Positions 26,601-34,475 are shown, numbered from the stretch's first letter. The stretch is 62,511 bases of DNA from an uncultured Oscillospiraceae bacterium (GCA_947630785.1 CANRIW010000008.1:1-62511), one strand, 5' to 3'. Notes: a model not told the origin generated them from the sequence alone. Numbers and translations are program-made.

Positions 26601-27248
26601 GAGGAACTTCTTCGTCTTCTCGGCGGCGGCCCGGAGGGGCTCCACCTGGAGTTCCAGCTCGCCGATCTTGTCGTTGATGCGCACCAGATTCTCGTCGGTG
26701 CGCTCCAGGCGGCGCTCCGCCTCCTCCTTCCGGTGGCGGAACCGGGAGATGCCGGCGGCCTCCTCAAAGATCTCCCGCCGGTCGGTGCTCTTGACGGACA
26801 GGATCTCGTCGATACGGCCCTGGCCGATGATGGAGTAGCCCTCCCGGCCCAGGCCAGTGTCCATGAACAGCTCGTTCACGTCCTTCAGCCGGCAGGCCTG
26901 GCGGTTGATATAATATTCGCTCTCCCCGGAGCGGTAATACCGGCGGGTCACCGCCACCTCCGTCTCCTCCATCTGGAAGATGTGCTCGGAGTTGTCCAGT
27001 ACCAGAGTCACCTCGGCAAAGCCAAGCCCCTTGCGCTTGGCGGTGCCGTCGAAGATGACGTCCTCCATCTTATTGCCCCGGAGAGAGCGGACGGACTGCT
27101 CCCCCATGACCCAGCGGATGGCGTCCGCGATGTTGGATTTTCCGGAGCCGTTGGGCCCCACGATGGCCGTGATGTCGGAGCCGAAGGCCAGCACCGTCTT
27201 GTCCGGGAAGGATTTGAACCCCTGTATTTCAAGCGCTTTCAGATACAA
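23679..27248 (-). CDS. smc: chromosome segregation protein SMC
   Basis: 1189 aa, full-length. The N-terminal ATPase half has GPNGSGKSNIADAIRWVMGE (Walker A, about 32-51); two long coiled coils (about 170-500 and 670-1000) flank a hinge (about 515-660, with GVHGPVAGLLHV and GGSMTGGSASRSAG); the C-terminal half has LSGGERAFVAIALYFAI (signature) and FCVMDEIEAALDD (Walker B). It condenses and segregates chromosomes with ScpAB. The start is TTG 27248, giving MYLKALEIQGFKSF as in homologues, with GAGGTG six bases upstream; the in-frame ATG 48 bases further has no ribosome site. First gene of the long run. Confidence 0.97.
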   Translation of the reverse strand: MYLKALEIQGFKSFPDKTVLAFGSDITAIVGPNGSGKSNIADAIRWVMGEQSVRSLRGNKMEDVIFDGTAKRKGLGFAEVTLVLDNSEHIFQMEETEVAVTRRYYRSGESEYYINRQACRLKDVNELFMDTGLGREGYSIIGQGRIDEILSVKSTDRREIFEEAAGISRFRHRKEEAERRLERTDENLVRINDKIGELELQVEPLRAAAEKTKKFLTFRDELKGLEVTVWLEQLEKLRANSVKLQTDLANARAQREAAKAEVDRLYAASENYSARMREKDLEAERLRTVQSGLDEQVLNCENGIALLRNDIKNNSENAARVREELEAQEDRAGSIASQIEEREGRLAEIGQEIAACQGEIDALTKQAEELLTSAGSLSDELDALQQRERLETASAGEARELLSALAAAAQELLDREEKLGQELSEQEDRTVEAKKTADGLRKELAQVTEDRDAAKNVISGYKMRCETRRRKLEEVQERHRRLQMDENNLNSRIKMLTEMEKLYEGYSKAVKLVMGEADRGSLKGVHGPVAGLLHVPDQYAVAIEIALGGAMQNLVVERDEDGRNAIEWLKRRDGGRATFLPMNTIRPADFKDSAVEKEDGFVGMADELISFDKQYSAVFSNLLGRIVVATDLSKAMAIARKFGHRFRIVTLDGQVMNAGGSMTGGSASRSAGILSRANELERLNRQKDGLSADLKAASDELAKAQRELTAAEYEMDAASGQLREAEDAVLKLTERSDSANAALADIRVRTEALRGEREQVRRRMEENESATVNAKKRIEELEGSAAALRAESEAKAQGRSELQEKVAGLNSRSVEFSARLAGLEGERAASQRGLDELERLKNDLSGDSAGRAAMIEQFESKNAELAQRIRQEEERLNALRLTSQEGAAALKKLNDERLELEGQRNQADRQARDKNNELLNMEREVSVLEQRNASAAMEESQILDKLWESYQLSHEAAKAQRVEIESVSRAQRRIAELKRSISALGNINPDAIEEFQRVNERYTLFTDQRDDVTKAKRELEGIIAQITGEMTGIFREQFALIDQEFQKTFLELFGGGKAALELDDPDDVLNCGIEIRVQPPGKALKIISLLSGGERAFVAIALYFAILKVRPTPFCVMDEIEAALDDPNVIRFARYMRRMCDKTQFIVITHRRGTMEEADVLYGVTMQEQGVSRMLTINLNDVEKELNIK

Positions 27249-27321
27249 TGGACGCACCTCATTGTCTTTTGGTTTCCGTCGGTCCGATCTGCCCACAGAT
27301 ACCCATAATAACAGATGATAT

Positions 27322-27350
27322 ATTGTACCATTTCACCCGCCGATTTGCAA
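27322..27350 (-). promoter_or_regulatory. sigma-A promoter of the smc-ftsY run
   Basis: Minus strand: TTGCAA (27345-27350), 17-bp spacer, TACAAT (27322-27327), about 75 bases upstream of the smc TTG start. Confidence 0.75.
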
Positions 27351-27433
27351 CGGGGAATGCTTCAAATTTGCGGGCTTTTTTGCCGTCCCGCATGTCAGCC
27401 CTGACAATGGCCGGCCGCCTGCCGCAGAGGCAA

Positions 27434-27467
27434 AGAGAGGGGCCGGACTTCCGTCCGGCCCCTCTCT
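27434..27467 (-). terminator. terminator of the lysC transcript
   Basis: 15-bp perfect stem AGAGAGGGGCCGGAC / GTCCGGCCCCTCTCT, TTCC loop on the plus strand, 9 bases past the lysC stop and followed on the minus strand by TTTG. Confidence 0.8.
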
Positions 27468-27476
27468 GCACGATCC

Positions 27477-28703
27477 TCACTGCTCCCCGGTCAACTCGTC
27501 GTAGAAGCGGTCATGGATGACCCGTACCGCCCGGTCAGCCTCCTCGATGTCCACCAGCACCGACACCTTGATCTCGCTGGTGGAGATCATGTTGATGTTG
27601 ATGCCCGCATTATACAGCGCCTCGAACATCTTGGCGGCCACACCGGGATTGTTCACCATGCCGGCACCCACGATGGACACCTTGGCGATATTGTCGGAAA
27701 CGTCGATCCGGTCGAACCGGATGGAGTCCCGATTCTCCTCCAGGACCTTCTGAGCCAGCTCCTTGTCGCTCTTGGCCACGGTGAAGCTGATGTCCTTGGT
27801 CTCGCTGCGGCCGATGGACTGGAGGATGATGTCCACGTTCACGTTGTTCTTGGCCAGCAGGGAGAAGATCTTGTAGGCGATTCCGGGGCTGTTCTCTAGG
27901 CCCACCAGAGCCAGACGGGCGATATTCTTATCCTTGGCGACGCCGCTGATATAGGTTTTTTCCATGTTCTTGACTACCTCCTTCACTTTCGTACCGGGCA
28001 TACCGGAGAAGCTGGACAGCACCTCCAGATTCACGTTATAACGCTTTGCCATCTCCACCGAGCGGTTATGGAGCACCTGGGCGCCCAGGGACGCCAGCTC
28101 CAGCATCTCGTCAAAAGTGATTTCGTCCAGTTTTCGCGCGTTGGGAACGATTCTGGGGTCGGCGGTGTAGACGCCGTCCACGTCGGTGTAGATCTGGCAC
28201 AGGTCCGCATGGAGGGCGGCGGCGATGGCCACCGCCGAGGTATCCGATCCGCCCCGGCCGAGAGTGGTGATGTCGTCAAATTTATTGATGCCCTGGAAGC
28301 CGGTGACGATGACGATGCGCTTTTTGTCCAGTTCGGTACGGATGCGGTCGGCCCGGACCCGCTTGATGCGGGCGTTGCCATAGCCGGAGTTGGTGCGGAA
28401 ACCCGCCTGCCAGCCGGTGAGGGAAACCACCGGGCAGTCCAGCGCCTCGATAGCCATGGCGCAGAGGGCGCAGGATACCTGCTCGCCGGTGGAAAGCAGC
28501 ATGTCCATCTCGCGCTTGGAGGCGCCGGGGTTGATCTCGGCCGCCTTCTCGATGAGTTCGTCGGTGGTATCGCCCTGGGCGGAGAGCACCGCCACCACGT
28601 CGTTGCCCGCCCAATAGGTATCGGTGATGATGCGGGCCACGTTGCGGATGCGATCCGCGTCCGCGACGGAACTCCCGCCGAATTTTTGTACGATCAGTGC
28701 CAT
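27477..28703 (-). CDS. lysC: aspartate kinase
   Basis: 408 aa, monofunctional lysine-sensitive type. N-terminal kinase domain with VQKFGGSSVADADRI and FITGFQG-like VTGFQGINKFDDITTLGRGGSDTSAVA; C-terminal tandem ACT domains (about 265-408) with VGLENSPGIAYKIF and GAGMVNNPGVAAKMFEAL that bind the feedback amino acid. Phosphorylates aspartate, the entry to Lys, Met, Thr and diaminopimelate. ATG 28703 is used; ATG 28709 (two residues longer) is equally compatible with AAGAAGGA. It follows hom by about 120 bases with a small hairpin between. Confidence 0.97.
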   Translation of the reverse strand: MALIVQKFGGSSVADADRIRNVARIITDTYWAGNDVVAVLSAQGDTTDELIEKAAEINPGASKREMDMLLSTGEQVSCALCAMAIEALDCPVVSLTGWQAGFRTNSGYGNARIKRVRADRIRTELDKKRIVIVTGFQGINKFDDITTLGRGGSDTSAVAIAAALHADLCQIYTDVDGVYTADPRIVPNARKLDEITFDEMLELASLGAQVLHNRSVEMAKRYNVNLEVLSSFSGMPGTKVKEVVKNMEKTYISGVAKDKNIARLALVGLENSPGIAYKIFSLLAKNNVNVDIILQSIGRSETKDISFTVAKSDKELAQKVLEENRDSIRFDRIDVSDNIAKVSIVGAGMVNNPGVAAKMFEALYNAGININMISTSEIKVSVLVDIEEADRAVRVIHDRFYDELTGEQ

Positions 28704-28727
28704 TCTCATTCCGTCCTTCTTATGGAG

Positions 28728-28796
28728 TCAGGGGCGGATCTCAGACCCGCCTGTGGATCAGTTCGCAAAACCATGTCAGGCGGGCACATCCCGCCC
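28728..28796. repeat. short inverted-repeat element between hom and lysC
   Basis: Two nearby hairpins, GGGGCGGATCTCAGACCCGCC and GGCGGGCACATCCCGCC. The wording (GGGCGG... and its inverse) resembles the short interspersed repeats of this genome, such as the one at 21719. It may also act as an intercistronic hairpin; no T tract is seen. Confidence 0.5.
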
Positions 28797-28826
28797 ATTC
28801 ATTTTATGCCCAAAGGGCGTTCCGGG

Positions 28827-30038
28827 TCAGTCCAGCACCCGGATGACAGACAGAGGCTCCAGCCCCGCCAGCCGCCGGTCCAGTTCTGCACGGGTCATGG
28901 CCTCGTCGGTGAGGCAGGCCGCCTCGCCGTCCCCGGTGCCCCGGCCCGCCGGCAGCTTGCCGCCCAGGGCGTGCTTCAGCTCATCGGCAGTGGCGGCGGC
29001 CCGCACATACCAGCGGGACTTGAACTCCGCCACCCCGCCAGCGGCGTCCTGGCCGCCCTCGTCCCACAGCAGGGCCTTCCGATGGCCCAGGTTCCGGGCC
29101 ACATCCATCACGTCGGCCACCACGGCGGAGGCCGTTGGCAGCTTGCCGGCGCCCCGGCCATAGAACATCACGTCGCCGATGGCGTCGCCCCGGACAGTGA
29201 TGGCGTTGAACACATCCTCCACCCCGGCCAGCGGATCGGACTGATCCACCAGATGGGGGGCCACATAGGCGCACACCCGGCCGTCGTCCAGCCGGATGGC
29301 ACGGCCCAGCAGCTTGATCTTCTTGCCCGCGCTCTCGGCGTAGTCCACATCGGCCAGGGAGATGCCGCGGATGCCCTCGGTGGGCACCTGCTCCGGATAG
29401 ATGTGCCTCCCGAAGGCGATGGCCGCCAGGATGCAGATCTTCCGGCAGGCGTCGTGCCCGTCAACATCGGCGGAGGGGTCCCGTTCGGCGTAGCCCTTCT
29501 CCTGGGCCTCCGCCAGCGCAGCTTCAAAAGACAGCCCCGCCCTGATCATCCTGGTGAGGATGTAGTTGGTGGTGCCGTTCAGGATGCCGTAGATCTCCAA
29601 TATCTCGTTGGCGGCCAGACACTGGCTCAACGGTCGGATGATGGGGATGCCCCCTCCCACGCTGGCCTCGAACAGATAGCACACGCCTTTCTCCTGGGCC
29701 AGCCGTGTCAGCTCATATCCGTGAGCGGCCACCAGCTCCTTGTTGGAGGTGACCACGCTCTTGCCGGCCTCCAGGGCCCGGCGGGTGAAGTCCAGGGCTA
29801 CGCCGGCCCCGCCGATGGTCTCCACCACGATATCCACTTCGGGGTCGTTTTCGATGACGGTGAAATCCTTCACAAAACAGTCCTTGAAGGGGCTGTCCGG
29901 AAAGTCCCGCACGTCCAGGATGTATTTCAGCCGAATCAGGCCGTCTGCCTTACGGGCGATGCTGCTCTCATGTCCGCACAGCACCTCCGCCACGCCGGAG
30001 CCCACGGTCCCGAACCCCAAGATCGCCACATTTACCAT
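28827..30038 (-). CDS. hom: homoserine dehydrogenase
   Basis: 403 aa. NAD(P)-binding GFGTVGSGVAEVL (residues 7-19), catalytic segment ASVGGGIPIIRPL, GILNGTTNYILTRM and YAERDPSADVDGHDACRKI, followed by a C-terminal ACT-like domain (about 330-400, WYVRAAATADELKHAL). It reduces aspartate semialdehyde to homoserine for Thr and Met. Lies 20 bases downstream of the UPF0735 gene. Confidence 0.97.
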   Translation of the reverse strand: MVNVAILGFGTVGSGVAEVLCGHESSIARKADGLIRLKYILDVRDFPDSPFKDCFVKDFTVIENDPEVDIVVETIGGAGVALDFTRRALEAGKSVVTSNKELVAAHGYELTRLAQEKGVCYLFEASVGGGIPIIRPLSQCLAANEILEIYGILNGTTNYILTRMIRAGLSFEAALAEAQEKGYAERDPSADVDGHDACRKICILAAIAFGRHIYPEQVPTEGIRGISLADVDYAESAGKKIKLLGRAIRLDDGRVCAYVAPHLVDQSDPLAGVEDVFNAITVRGDAIGDVMFYGRGAGKLPTASAVVADVMDVARNLGHRKALLWDEGGQDAAGGVAEFKSRWYVRAAATADELKHALGGKLPAGRGTGDGEAACLTDEAMTRAELDRRLAGLEPLSVIRVLD

Positions 30039-30058
30039 GCTCTCACCTCATTGTTCCG

Positions 30059-30505
30059 TCAGCCCGCCAGCACCTCGCAACGGATGACCTCTTTCTCCTG
30101 CCGGAGCACCCCCAGCAGTTCCTCCAGCTCGCCGGCGACGCCGGTGGTCTCCAGCCCCAGGGTCACCGCGGCGGAGCCCCCGCCGGGGATGGACTGGTTG
30201 ATGGTCAGCACGTTGACCCCCCGGTCCGCCAGCAGGTTCAGCACCGAGGACAGGGCCCCTGTCTCGTTGCGCAGCAGCACCTGGATGGTGACGATGCGGC
30301 CGCGGATCATGTCCTGGAAGGGGCGGATGGCGTCCTTGTACTTGTAAAAGGCGCTGCGGCTGATACCGGTGCGCCGGGCCGCCCCGTTGACGGTGCGCTC
30401 CTCTCCGGCCTCCAGCAGGCGCTTGCACTCAGCCACTTTGAGATAGATCTCCGGCAGCACCGAGGACTCCACGATAAAATACTTGGGCTTCTGTGTCGTC
30501 TCCAT
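30059..30505 (-). CDS. UPF0735 ACT-domain protein (PheB-like)
   Basis: 148 aa. An N-terminal part with a helix-turn-helix-like stretch (TVNGAARRTGISRSAFYKYK, about 41-60) is followed by an ACT domain (about 72-148, IVTIQVLLRNETGALSSVLN, VNVLTINQSIPGGG). ATG 30505 has GGGGAGG before it; 10 upstream codons lack one. The family is annotated as PheB-related but its role is regulatory at best. Its position ahead of hom and lysC suggests an amino-acid-sensing regulator of the aspartate pathway. Confidence 0.93.
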   Translation of the reverse strand: METTQKPKYFIVESSVLPEIYLKVAECKRLLEAGEERTVNGAARRTGISRSAFYKYKDAIRPFQDMIRGRIVTIQVLLRNETGALSSVLNLLADRGVNVLTINQSIPGGGSAAVTLGLETTGVAGELEELLGVLRQEKEVIRCEVLAG

Positions 30506-30559
30506 GAGGACCTCCCCCTGCGTTGGCAAGCTCACCTGTCTGTCTTTGCAACGCGGTCT

Positions 30560-30588
30560 ATTGTATCACAGAGACGGACAGAGCGCAA
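30560..30588 (-). promoter_or_regulatory. sigma-A promoter of the UPF0735-hom-lysC unit
   Basis: Minus strand: TTGCGC (30583-30588), 17-bp spacer, TACAAT (30560-30565), 55 bases before the ATG. Confidence 0.7.
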
Positions 30589-30656
30589 TTCCAATCTATC
30601 CCGTATTTTGACCAAACCTTTTACCCAAAGCTTCGCAATATTGGTCAGAATAGCGC

Positions 30657-30688
30657 AAAGGAGCCGTCCGCGCGCGGACGGCTCCTTT
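30657..30688 (-). terminator. terminator of the penicillin-binding protein gene
   Basis: Near-perfect 14- to 16-bp stem AAAGGAGCCGTCCGCG / CGCGGACGGCTCCTTTT, 11 bases past the stop codon. An upstream dyad TGACCAA ... TTGGTCA (30609-30615, 30641-30647) follows it on the minus strand. Confidence 0.8.
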
Positions 30689-30698
30689 TCAGGCCATA

Positions 30699-33680
30699 TC
30701 ACTGCCCCTCGGCATCTCCCCCGCCTCCGTCCGGAGGCGGCTCGGGCACAACGGGCGAATCGGTCACCTCCGGGGGCTCGCTCACCACGGGCGGCTCAGT
30801 AGGCGGCTCGGTCACGGGGGGCGCGGGCGGCTCGCTCACCGGAGGCTCGGTCACAGGGGGCGTGGGCGGCGCGCTCACCGGAGGAGCAGGCGGTTCGCTC
30901 ACCGGCGGTTCGCTCACATCGGGCGACTCGGTGGGCTCCTCGCTGGCGTTGGGATCCTCGCTGGGTACGGGCACCCAGTTTTCGTCGTGGACGGGACACG
31001 GGTTCAACTGGAAATTGGAAAGCAGATAACTCTGGTCGCTGGGCGTAGCCGCGCCGGGGGCCAGCTCACGCACATAGTCCACCAGGCTGACCGTAGTCAG
31101 GGACTCCGACGGGCAGTAGATCGTGGGGGTGAAGAAGCCGGTGACGGCTGTCATCTCGCCTGTCTCGCCCTCGCCGTTCTCGCCGTTTTCACCGGTCTCA
31201 CCGCCCGCGCCGGGGGGCACCACCCCGCCGGTGCAGACCAGCATGGATACATGGCACTGGCACTCCTCGGTGGGCGCGTCCTCGGGGAAGAGCTTGACGG
31301 TGCTCACCCGGCTCCCCCGGGGGTCGGCGTCACAGGTGGAGTTGGCCAACAGACCGCAGTCGGCGCAGAGGTGGTAAGTCTGCAGGCCCTCCGGCTCAGG
31401 CAGCGGCTGGTCGGGCAGGCCGTCGCACAGCGGGGTCATCACCTCGCGGAACAGGGCCTGACAGGGGACCCGGTTGATGGCCGACTGGGGGATCAGGGCC
31501 GGGATATCGAAGCCCGCCCAAATCGCGGCGGTGTAATAATGGGTGTAGCCGCAGAACCAGAGGTCGGTACCGGCGTCGGTGGTGCCGGTCTTGCCGGCCA
31601 CGGTCTGGCCACGCATCCGGGCGCCGGTGCCGGTGCCGGCGCTGGTGTTGACCACGTCCCGCAGGATGGAGTCCATATAGTAGACGGTGGACTGCTTCAG
31701 GATGATCTCGCCGCCGTGGGGGTCGTTGTCCACCAGCGTCTCATACACATCCCCGATCTTCCGGTCGATGCGGGAGACGGTGCGGGCGGAGACGAAAGCG
31801 CCGTTCCGGGGGAAGGTGGCGAAGGCCGCCGCCATCTCATGGGTGGACAGGCCGTGGGTGAGGCCGCCGACGGCCAGCGGGCTGTAGGCGATGTCATATT
31901 GCTCGTTCAGAGAGGTGAACTTGAACCGCTCGGTCATGAATTTATAGGACTCCTGGGGGGTCACCTTCTCCAGCACATGGACCGACACGGCGTTTGCCGA
32001 GCGGACCACGCCTTCCCGCACGCTGGTCAGGCCCTTGTATATGGCCGGGAAGTTGTTGGGCCACGCCCTGCCGTTCACCGTCATGGTCTGGCTGTCGTCG
32101 ATGGGGCTGCCGGGGTTGATCAGGCCCAACTCAAATCCCGGGCTGTAGACCGCCAGAGGCTTGATGGAGGAGCCGGGCTGCTTCACCGTGTCCACCGGGT
32201 AGTTCCAGCCCCGGTTGGTGGTCTTGGGGAAGGTGGTGCCCATGGCCACCACAAAACCGGTGGAGTTGTCCACAACGGTTATGTTGGACTGGAGCTTTTC
32301 CCCGTTTCTGGCGTAATAGTTCAGCACGGCCGGGTCATCGTAGACCTGGTCCACCGATGCCTGTACCCTGGGGTCATAGGCGGTGATGATCTTCAGACCG
32401 CCGCTGAACACCATGTGCTCGCACACGTCCCTGTCCAGGCCGGTCTGGTCCTGTACCAGGTCGATGGCCTCGTCGATGACGGCCTCCTGATACCAGGTGT
32501 AAAGGCTGGCGGGGTCCACGGCGGCGTCATCGCCGCTGTCGCCGCCGTCCTCATCCGCGACGGGGTCGTCCCGGTCCACCGTGAACACCAGCGTCTCGGC
32601 CATGGCCTGGTCATACTGGGCCTGGTCGATATAATGGTACTCCTTGTCCTCGCCGAAGATGGCGGTGCGCAGCTTGTCGAACCAGGAAGTCCCGGCGTCC
32701 TCGTCTTCACTGTCGTCGGCTGGGTTGAGCATCTCGCCCAGGATGGTCTCCTGCCGGGCCTTGTTCCAGCGGCGGTTGTCCCACTCCTCACCGGGGCCGT
32801 AGTGGATGGCGCCGCAGCCGTCGCACTCGGCCTCCGGGTCGTTGTTGTAGGTCCCGCACTCCAGGCACGGATAGCGGGTGACGTGGACGGAGCCGTAGGG
32901 GCTGTAAAAGGACGGGTTGTTGGTGATGCCGGCGAGGCTGGCGCACTCGGCCAGGTCAAGGTCCCATACATCCTTGCCGAAATAATACTTGGACGCGGCC
33001 TGGACGCCCCGGCAGCCGTTGCCCATGGAGATGGCGTTCATGTACAACTCCAGGATATACTCCTTGTCGTACTTCTTCTCCGCCTCCAGAGCGGTAAAGA
33101 TCTCCAGTATCTTTCGGGTGACCGTCACGTCGTCATAGTGTGTCAGGTTCTTGATGGTCTGCTGGGTGATGGTGGACGCGCCGAAGGTGTTCCGCATGGA
33201 CAGGAACATGTTCACAAAAGCTCCGGCCGTGCGGTACCAGTCCACTCCGTGGTGGTCGTAGAACCGCTTATCCTCGATGGCCACTATGGCGTGGATCAGG
33301 TCCTCCGGGATCTGGTCGTACTTCACGTACTCCCGGCGCTCGCCCCCGTGGAGGGTGAGCCACTCCACCTCCGCTCCGGTATCGGGGTCGATGTAGTACA
33401 TCGTCGAGTTCTCGTCCATGGAGAACACGGAAAAGTCGATATCCGCCCGGGGGATGATGGAGGTCTTCACATAGACGGCGGCATAGATGACCATGAAAAT
33501 GCCCGTGACCGCCCCGATCAGCACCAGAGTGCCCAGCACCTGCAGGACCCGGATCAGTACGGTGATCCCGATGGGCCGGGTGACAGGGCGTTTCTCCCGG
33601 TAGCTCCGGCGGCCGGACTGTCCGGCGCTCCGGTCCCAGCCTCCGCCGCCTTCATATCTGGTTTGTTTTTGATCTGCCAT
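30699..33680 (-). CDS. class A penicillin-binding protein (PBP1a-like) with zinc-ribbon-like insert
   Basis: 993 aa, long for the family. Basic cytoplasmic N-terminus, membrane anchor (about 44-70), GT51 transglycosylase (AIEDKRFYDHHGVDW catalytic Glu, STITQQTIKNL, YMNAISMGNGCRGVQAASKYYFGK), transpeptidase with GSSIKPL (Ser504, Lys507), VRSANAVSV and KTGTT (Lys697). Odd points: CxxC-x10-CxxC at 272-289 inside the usual transglycosylase tail loop, a Cys-rich segment near 790-840, and a C-terminal Pro/Glu/Ser tail of about 75 residues. It polymerises and cross-links peptidoglycan outside the cell. ATG 33680 follows GGAGGAA. Confidence 0.95.
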   Translation of the reverse strand: MADQKQTRYEGGGGWDRSAGQSGRRSYREKRPVTRPIGITVLIRVLQVLGTLVLIGAVTGIFMVIYAAVYVKTSIIPRADIDFSVFSMDENSTMYYIDPDTGAEVEWLTLHGGERREYVKYDQIPEDLIHAIVAIEDKRFYDHHGVDWYRTAGAFVNMFLSMRNTFGASTITQQTIKNLTHYDDVTVTRKILEIFTALEAEKKYDKEYILELYMNAISMGNGCRGVQAASKYYFGKDVWDLDLAECASLAGITNNPSFYSPYGSVHVTRYPCLECGTYNNDPEAECDGCGAIHYGPGEEWDNRRWNKARQETILGEMLNPADDSEDEDAGTSWFDKLRTAIFGEDKEYHYIDQAQYDQAMAETLVFTVDRDDPVADEDGGDSGDDAAVDPASLYTWYQEAVIDEAIDLVQDQTGLDRDVCEHMVFSGGLKIITAYDPRVQASVDQVYDDPAVLNYYARNGEKLQSNITVVDNSTGFVVAMGTTFPKTTNRGWNYPVDTVKQPGSSIKPLAVYSPGFELGLINPGSPIDDSQTMTVNGRAWPNNFPAIYKGLTSVREGVVRSANAVSVHVLEKVTPQESYKFMTERFKFTSLNEQYDIAYSPLAVGGLTHGLSTHEMAAAFATFPRNGAFVSARTVSRIDRKIGDVYETLVDNDPHGGEIILKQSTVYYMDSILRDVVNTSAGTGTGARMRGQTVAGKTGTTDAGTDLWFCGYTHYYTAAIWAGFDIPALIPQSAINRVPCQALFREVMTPLCDGLPDQPLPEPEGLQTYHLCADCGLLANSTCDADPRGSRVSTVKLFPEDAPTEECQCHVSMLVCTGGVVPPGAGGETGENGENGEGETGEMTAVTGFFTPTIYCPSESLTTVSLVDYVRELAPGAATPSDQSYLLSNFQLNPCPVHDENWVPVPSEDPNASEEPTESPDVSEPPVSEPPAPPVSAPPTPPVTEPPVSEPPAPPVTEPPTEPPVVSEPPEVTDSPVVPEPPPDGGGGDAEGQ
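30737..30925 (-). repeat. Pro-rich tail repeat of the penicillin-binding protein
   Basis: Imperfect tandem copies of a module encoding PPVSEPPAPPVT and relatives (GGCTCGGTCACGGGGGGCGC-type units on the plus strand). They stay in frame and end shortly before the stop. Copy number is likely variable between strains. Confidence 0.8.
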
Positions 33681-33765
33681 ATGGGTTCCTCCGTATATGG
33701 GTTCCGCCGTTTCTCACGCGGCGCGCGTCTTCCCTCTCCGGGCCGAATGGCCCAATATCTTGTGT

Positions 33766-33794
33766 ATCATACCACAACGAAACCCATTTGTCCA
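33766..33794 (-). promoter_or_regulatory. sigma-A promoter of the penicillin-binding protein gene
   Basis: Minus strand: TGGACA (33789-33794), 17-bp spacer, TATGAT (33766-33771), about 85 bases before the ATG. Confidence 0.6.
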
Positions 33795-33876
33795 CCCCAA
33801 GGCCGCCTCAATTTGCTTAAGAATTCCTTATGCGGCCAAAACCTTCCGTTCGGGAGGATTTTCCCGCGGTTCCCTC

Positions 33877-33905
33877 TTGCATTTTTCCCCGCCAGCGGTT
33901 ACAAT
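33877..33905 (+). promoter_or_regulatory. sigma-A promoter of the DUF1292 gene
   Basis: TTGCAT (33877-33882), 17-bp spacer, TACAAT (33900-33905), 31 bases before ATG 33937. It is also the nearest clear promoter for the structured RNA downstream. Confidence 0.65.
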
Positions 33906-33936
33906 ATAGCTGTACCCAACAAGAGGAGGCATGACC

Positions 33937-34221
33937 ATGAGCGAGGAGTACGGCCCCGACTTCGTCACCGTCACCGACGACGACGGCAATGAATTCGAAC
34001 TGGAGCATCTGGGCACGCTGGAGCACAAGGGCAAGGAGTATATGGCCTTTGTCCCCGCCGACATGGACGAGGAGGACGAGGATTTCGGCCTGATCCTGCT
34101 GCAGGTGATCGAGCAGAACGGCGAGGAACTGCTGGCCGACATCGACGACAAAAACGAGCTGAACGAGGTCTATGACCGCTTTATGGAGGACCTGTTCGCA
34201 GAGGAAGACGAAGAAGATTGA
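33937..34221 (+). CDS. DUF1292-domain protein
   Basis: 94 aa, very acidic (Asp/Glu-rich at both ends). The core DFVTVTDDDGNEFELEHLGTLEHKGKEYMAFVPAD and ILLQVIEQNGEELLADIDD are typical of DUF1292 (YrzB-like), a widespread Firmicutes family of unknown function. GGAGG is 8 bases before ATG 33937 and directly abuts ATG 33931, so the shorter form is used. It is usually found near alaS/ruvX; here it sits alone, directly followed (8 bases) by a structured RNA. Confidence 0.93.
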   Translation: MSEEYGPDFVTVTDDDGNEFELEHLGTLEHKGKEYMAFVPADMDEEDEDFGLILLQVIEQNGEELLADIDDKNELNEVYDRFMEDLFAEEDEED

Positions 34222-34229
34222 TGCTTTTC

Positions 34230-34435
34230 CCCCCTGCCGGGTTTTAACTACGTGAACTTCGCCTTTGTTAAAACCCACATTTTTTATAAGGGACGCCCCC
34301 TCGGAGACCGGTTCGCAGGCCTCCCGGCCCCCTTCGGGGGACCCCGGAAGTTGGAAGCGGTAAAGGTCGACGGAGGCGACCCACCTGCATGGAGCGTGCA
34401 GGTTTTTAATGAGGGCGGCACGGCCACGGCGGGGG
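34230..34435 (+). ncRNA. structured noncoding RNA of uncertain family (raiA-motif-like or 6S-like)
   Basis: About 206 bases with a four-part fold that I can draw by hand. A closing stem pairs CCCCC-T-GCCG (34230-34239) with CGGC-GGGGG (34427-34435). Inside are a perfect 10-bp hairpin GGGTTTTAAC / GTTAAAACCC (34239-34248, 34267-34276); a long rod starting GGGACGCC (34290-34297) with GGCGACCC (34375-34382), then GACC/GGTC and an apical CCCCC-TTC-GGGGG; and a hairpin CCTGCA / TGCAGG (34384-34389, 34397-34402). It has no start codon with a ribosome site. It carries its own terminator. The branched fold fits a raiA-motif-type RNA better than a simple 6S rod; it lacks the SRP RNA and RNase P core sequences. 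Confidence 0.75.
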
Positions 34436-34447
34436 TTTATCATCACA

Positions 34448-34475
34448 CGGGAGGGCGGGAGCCCTCCCGTTTTTT
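34448..34475 (+). terminator. terminator of the structured RNA
   Basis: 9-bp GC stem CGGGAGGGC / GCCCTCCCG with a GGGA loop followed by six T. Confidence 0.92.

Noticed and set aside
25287-27308. 673-codon plus-strand frame opposite smc
   Set aside because: Leu/Gly/Gln-rich shadow of the SMC coiled coil; no start signal or family feature.
30737-30925. tandem repeat resembling a CRISPR array
   Set aside because: Units are short, in frame and encode a Pro-rich tail; there are no regular spacers.
30987-33992. 1001-codon plus-strand frame opposite the penicillin-binding protein gene
   Set aside because: Same mirror-frame effect; composition is low-complexity and it has no ribosome site, while the minus strand carries every PBP motif.
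34230-34435. SRP RNA, RNase P RNA or tmRNA
   Set aside because: The SRP core (CAGGTCCGGAAGGAAGCAGC type), the RNase P core helices and the tmRNA tRNA-like ends are all missing.
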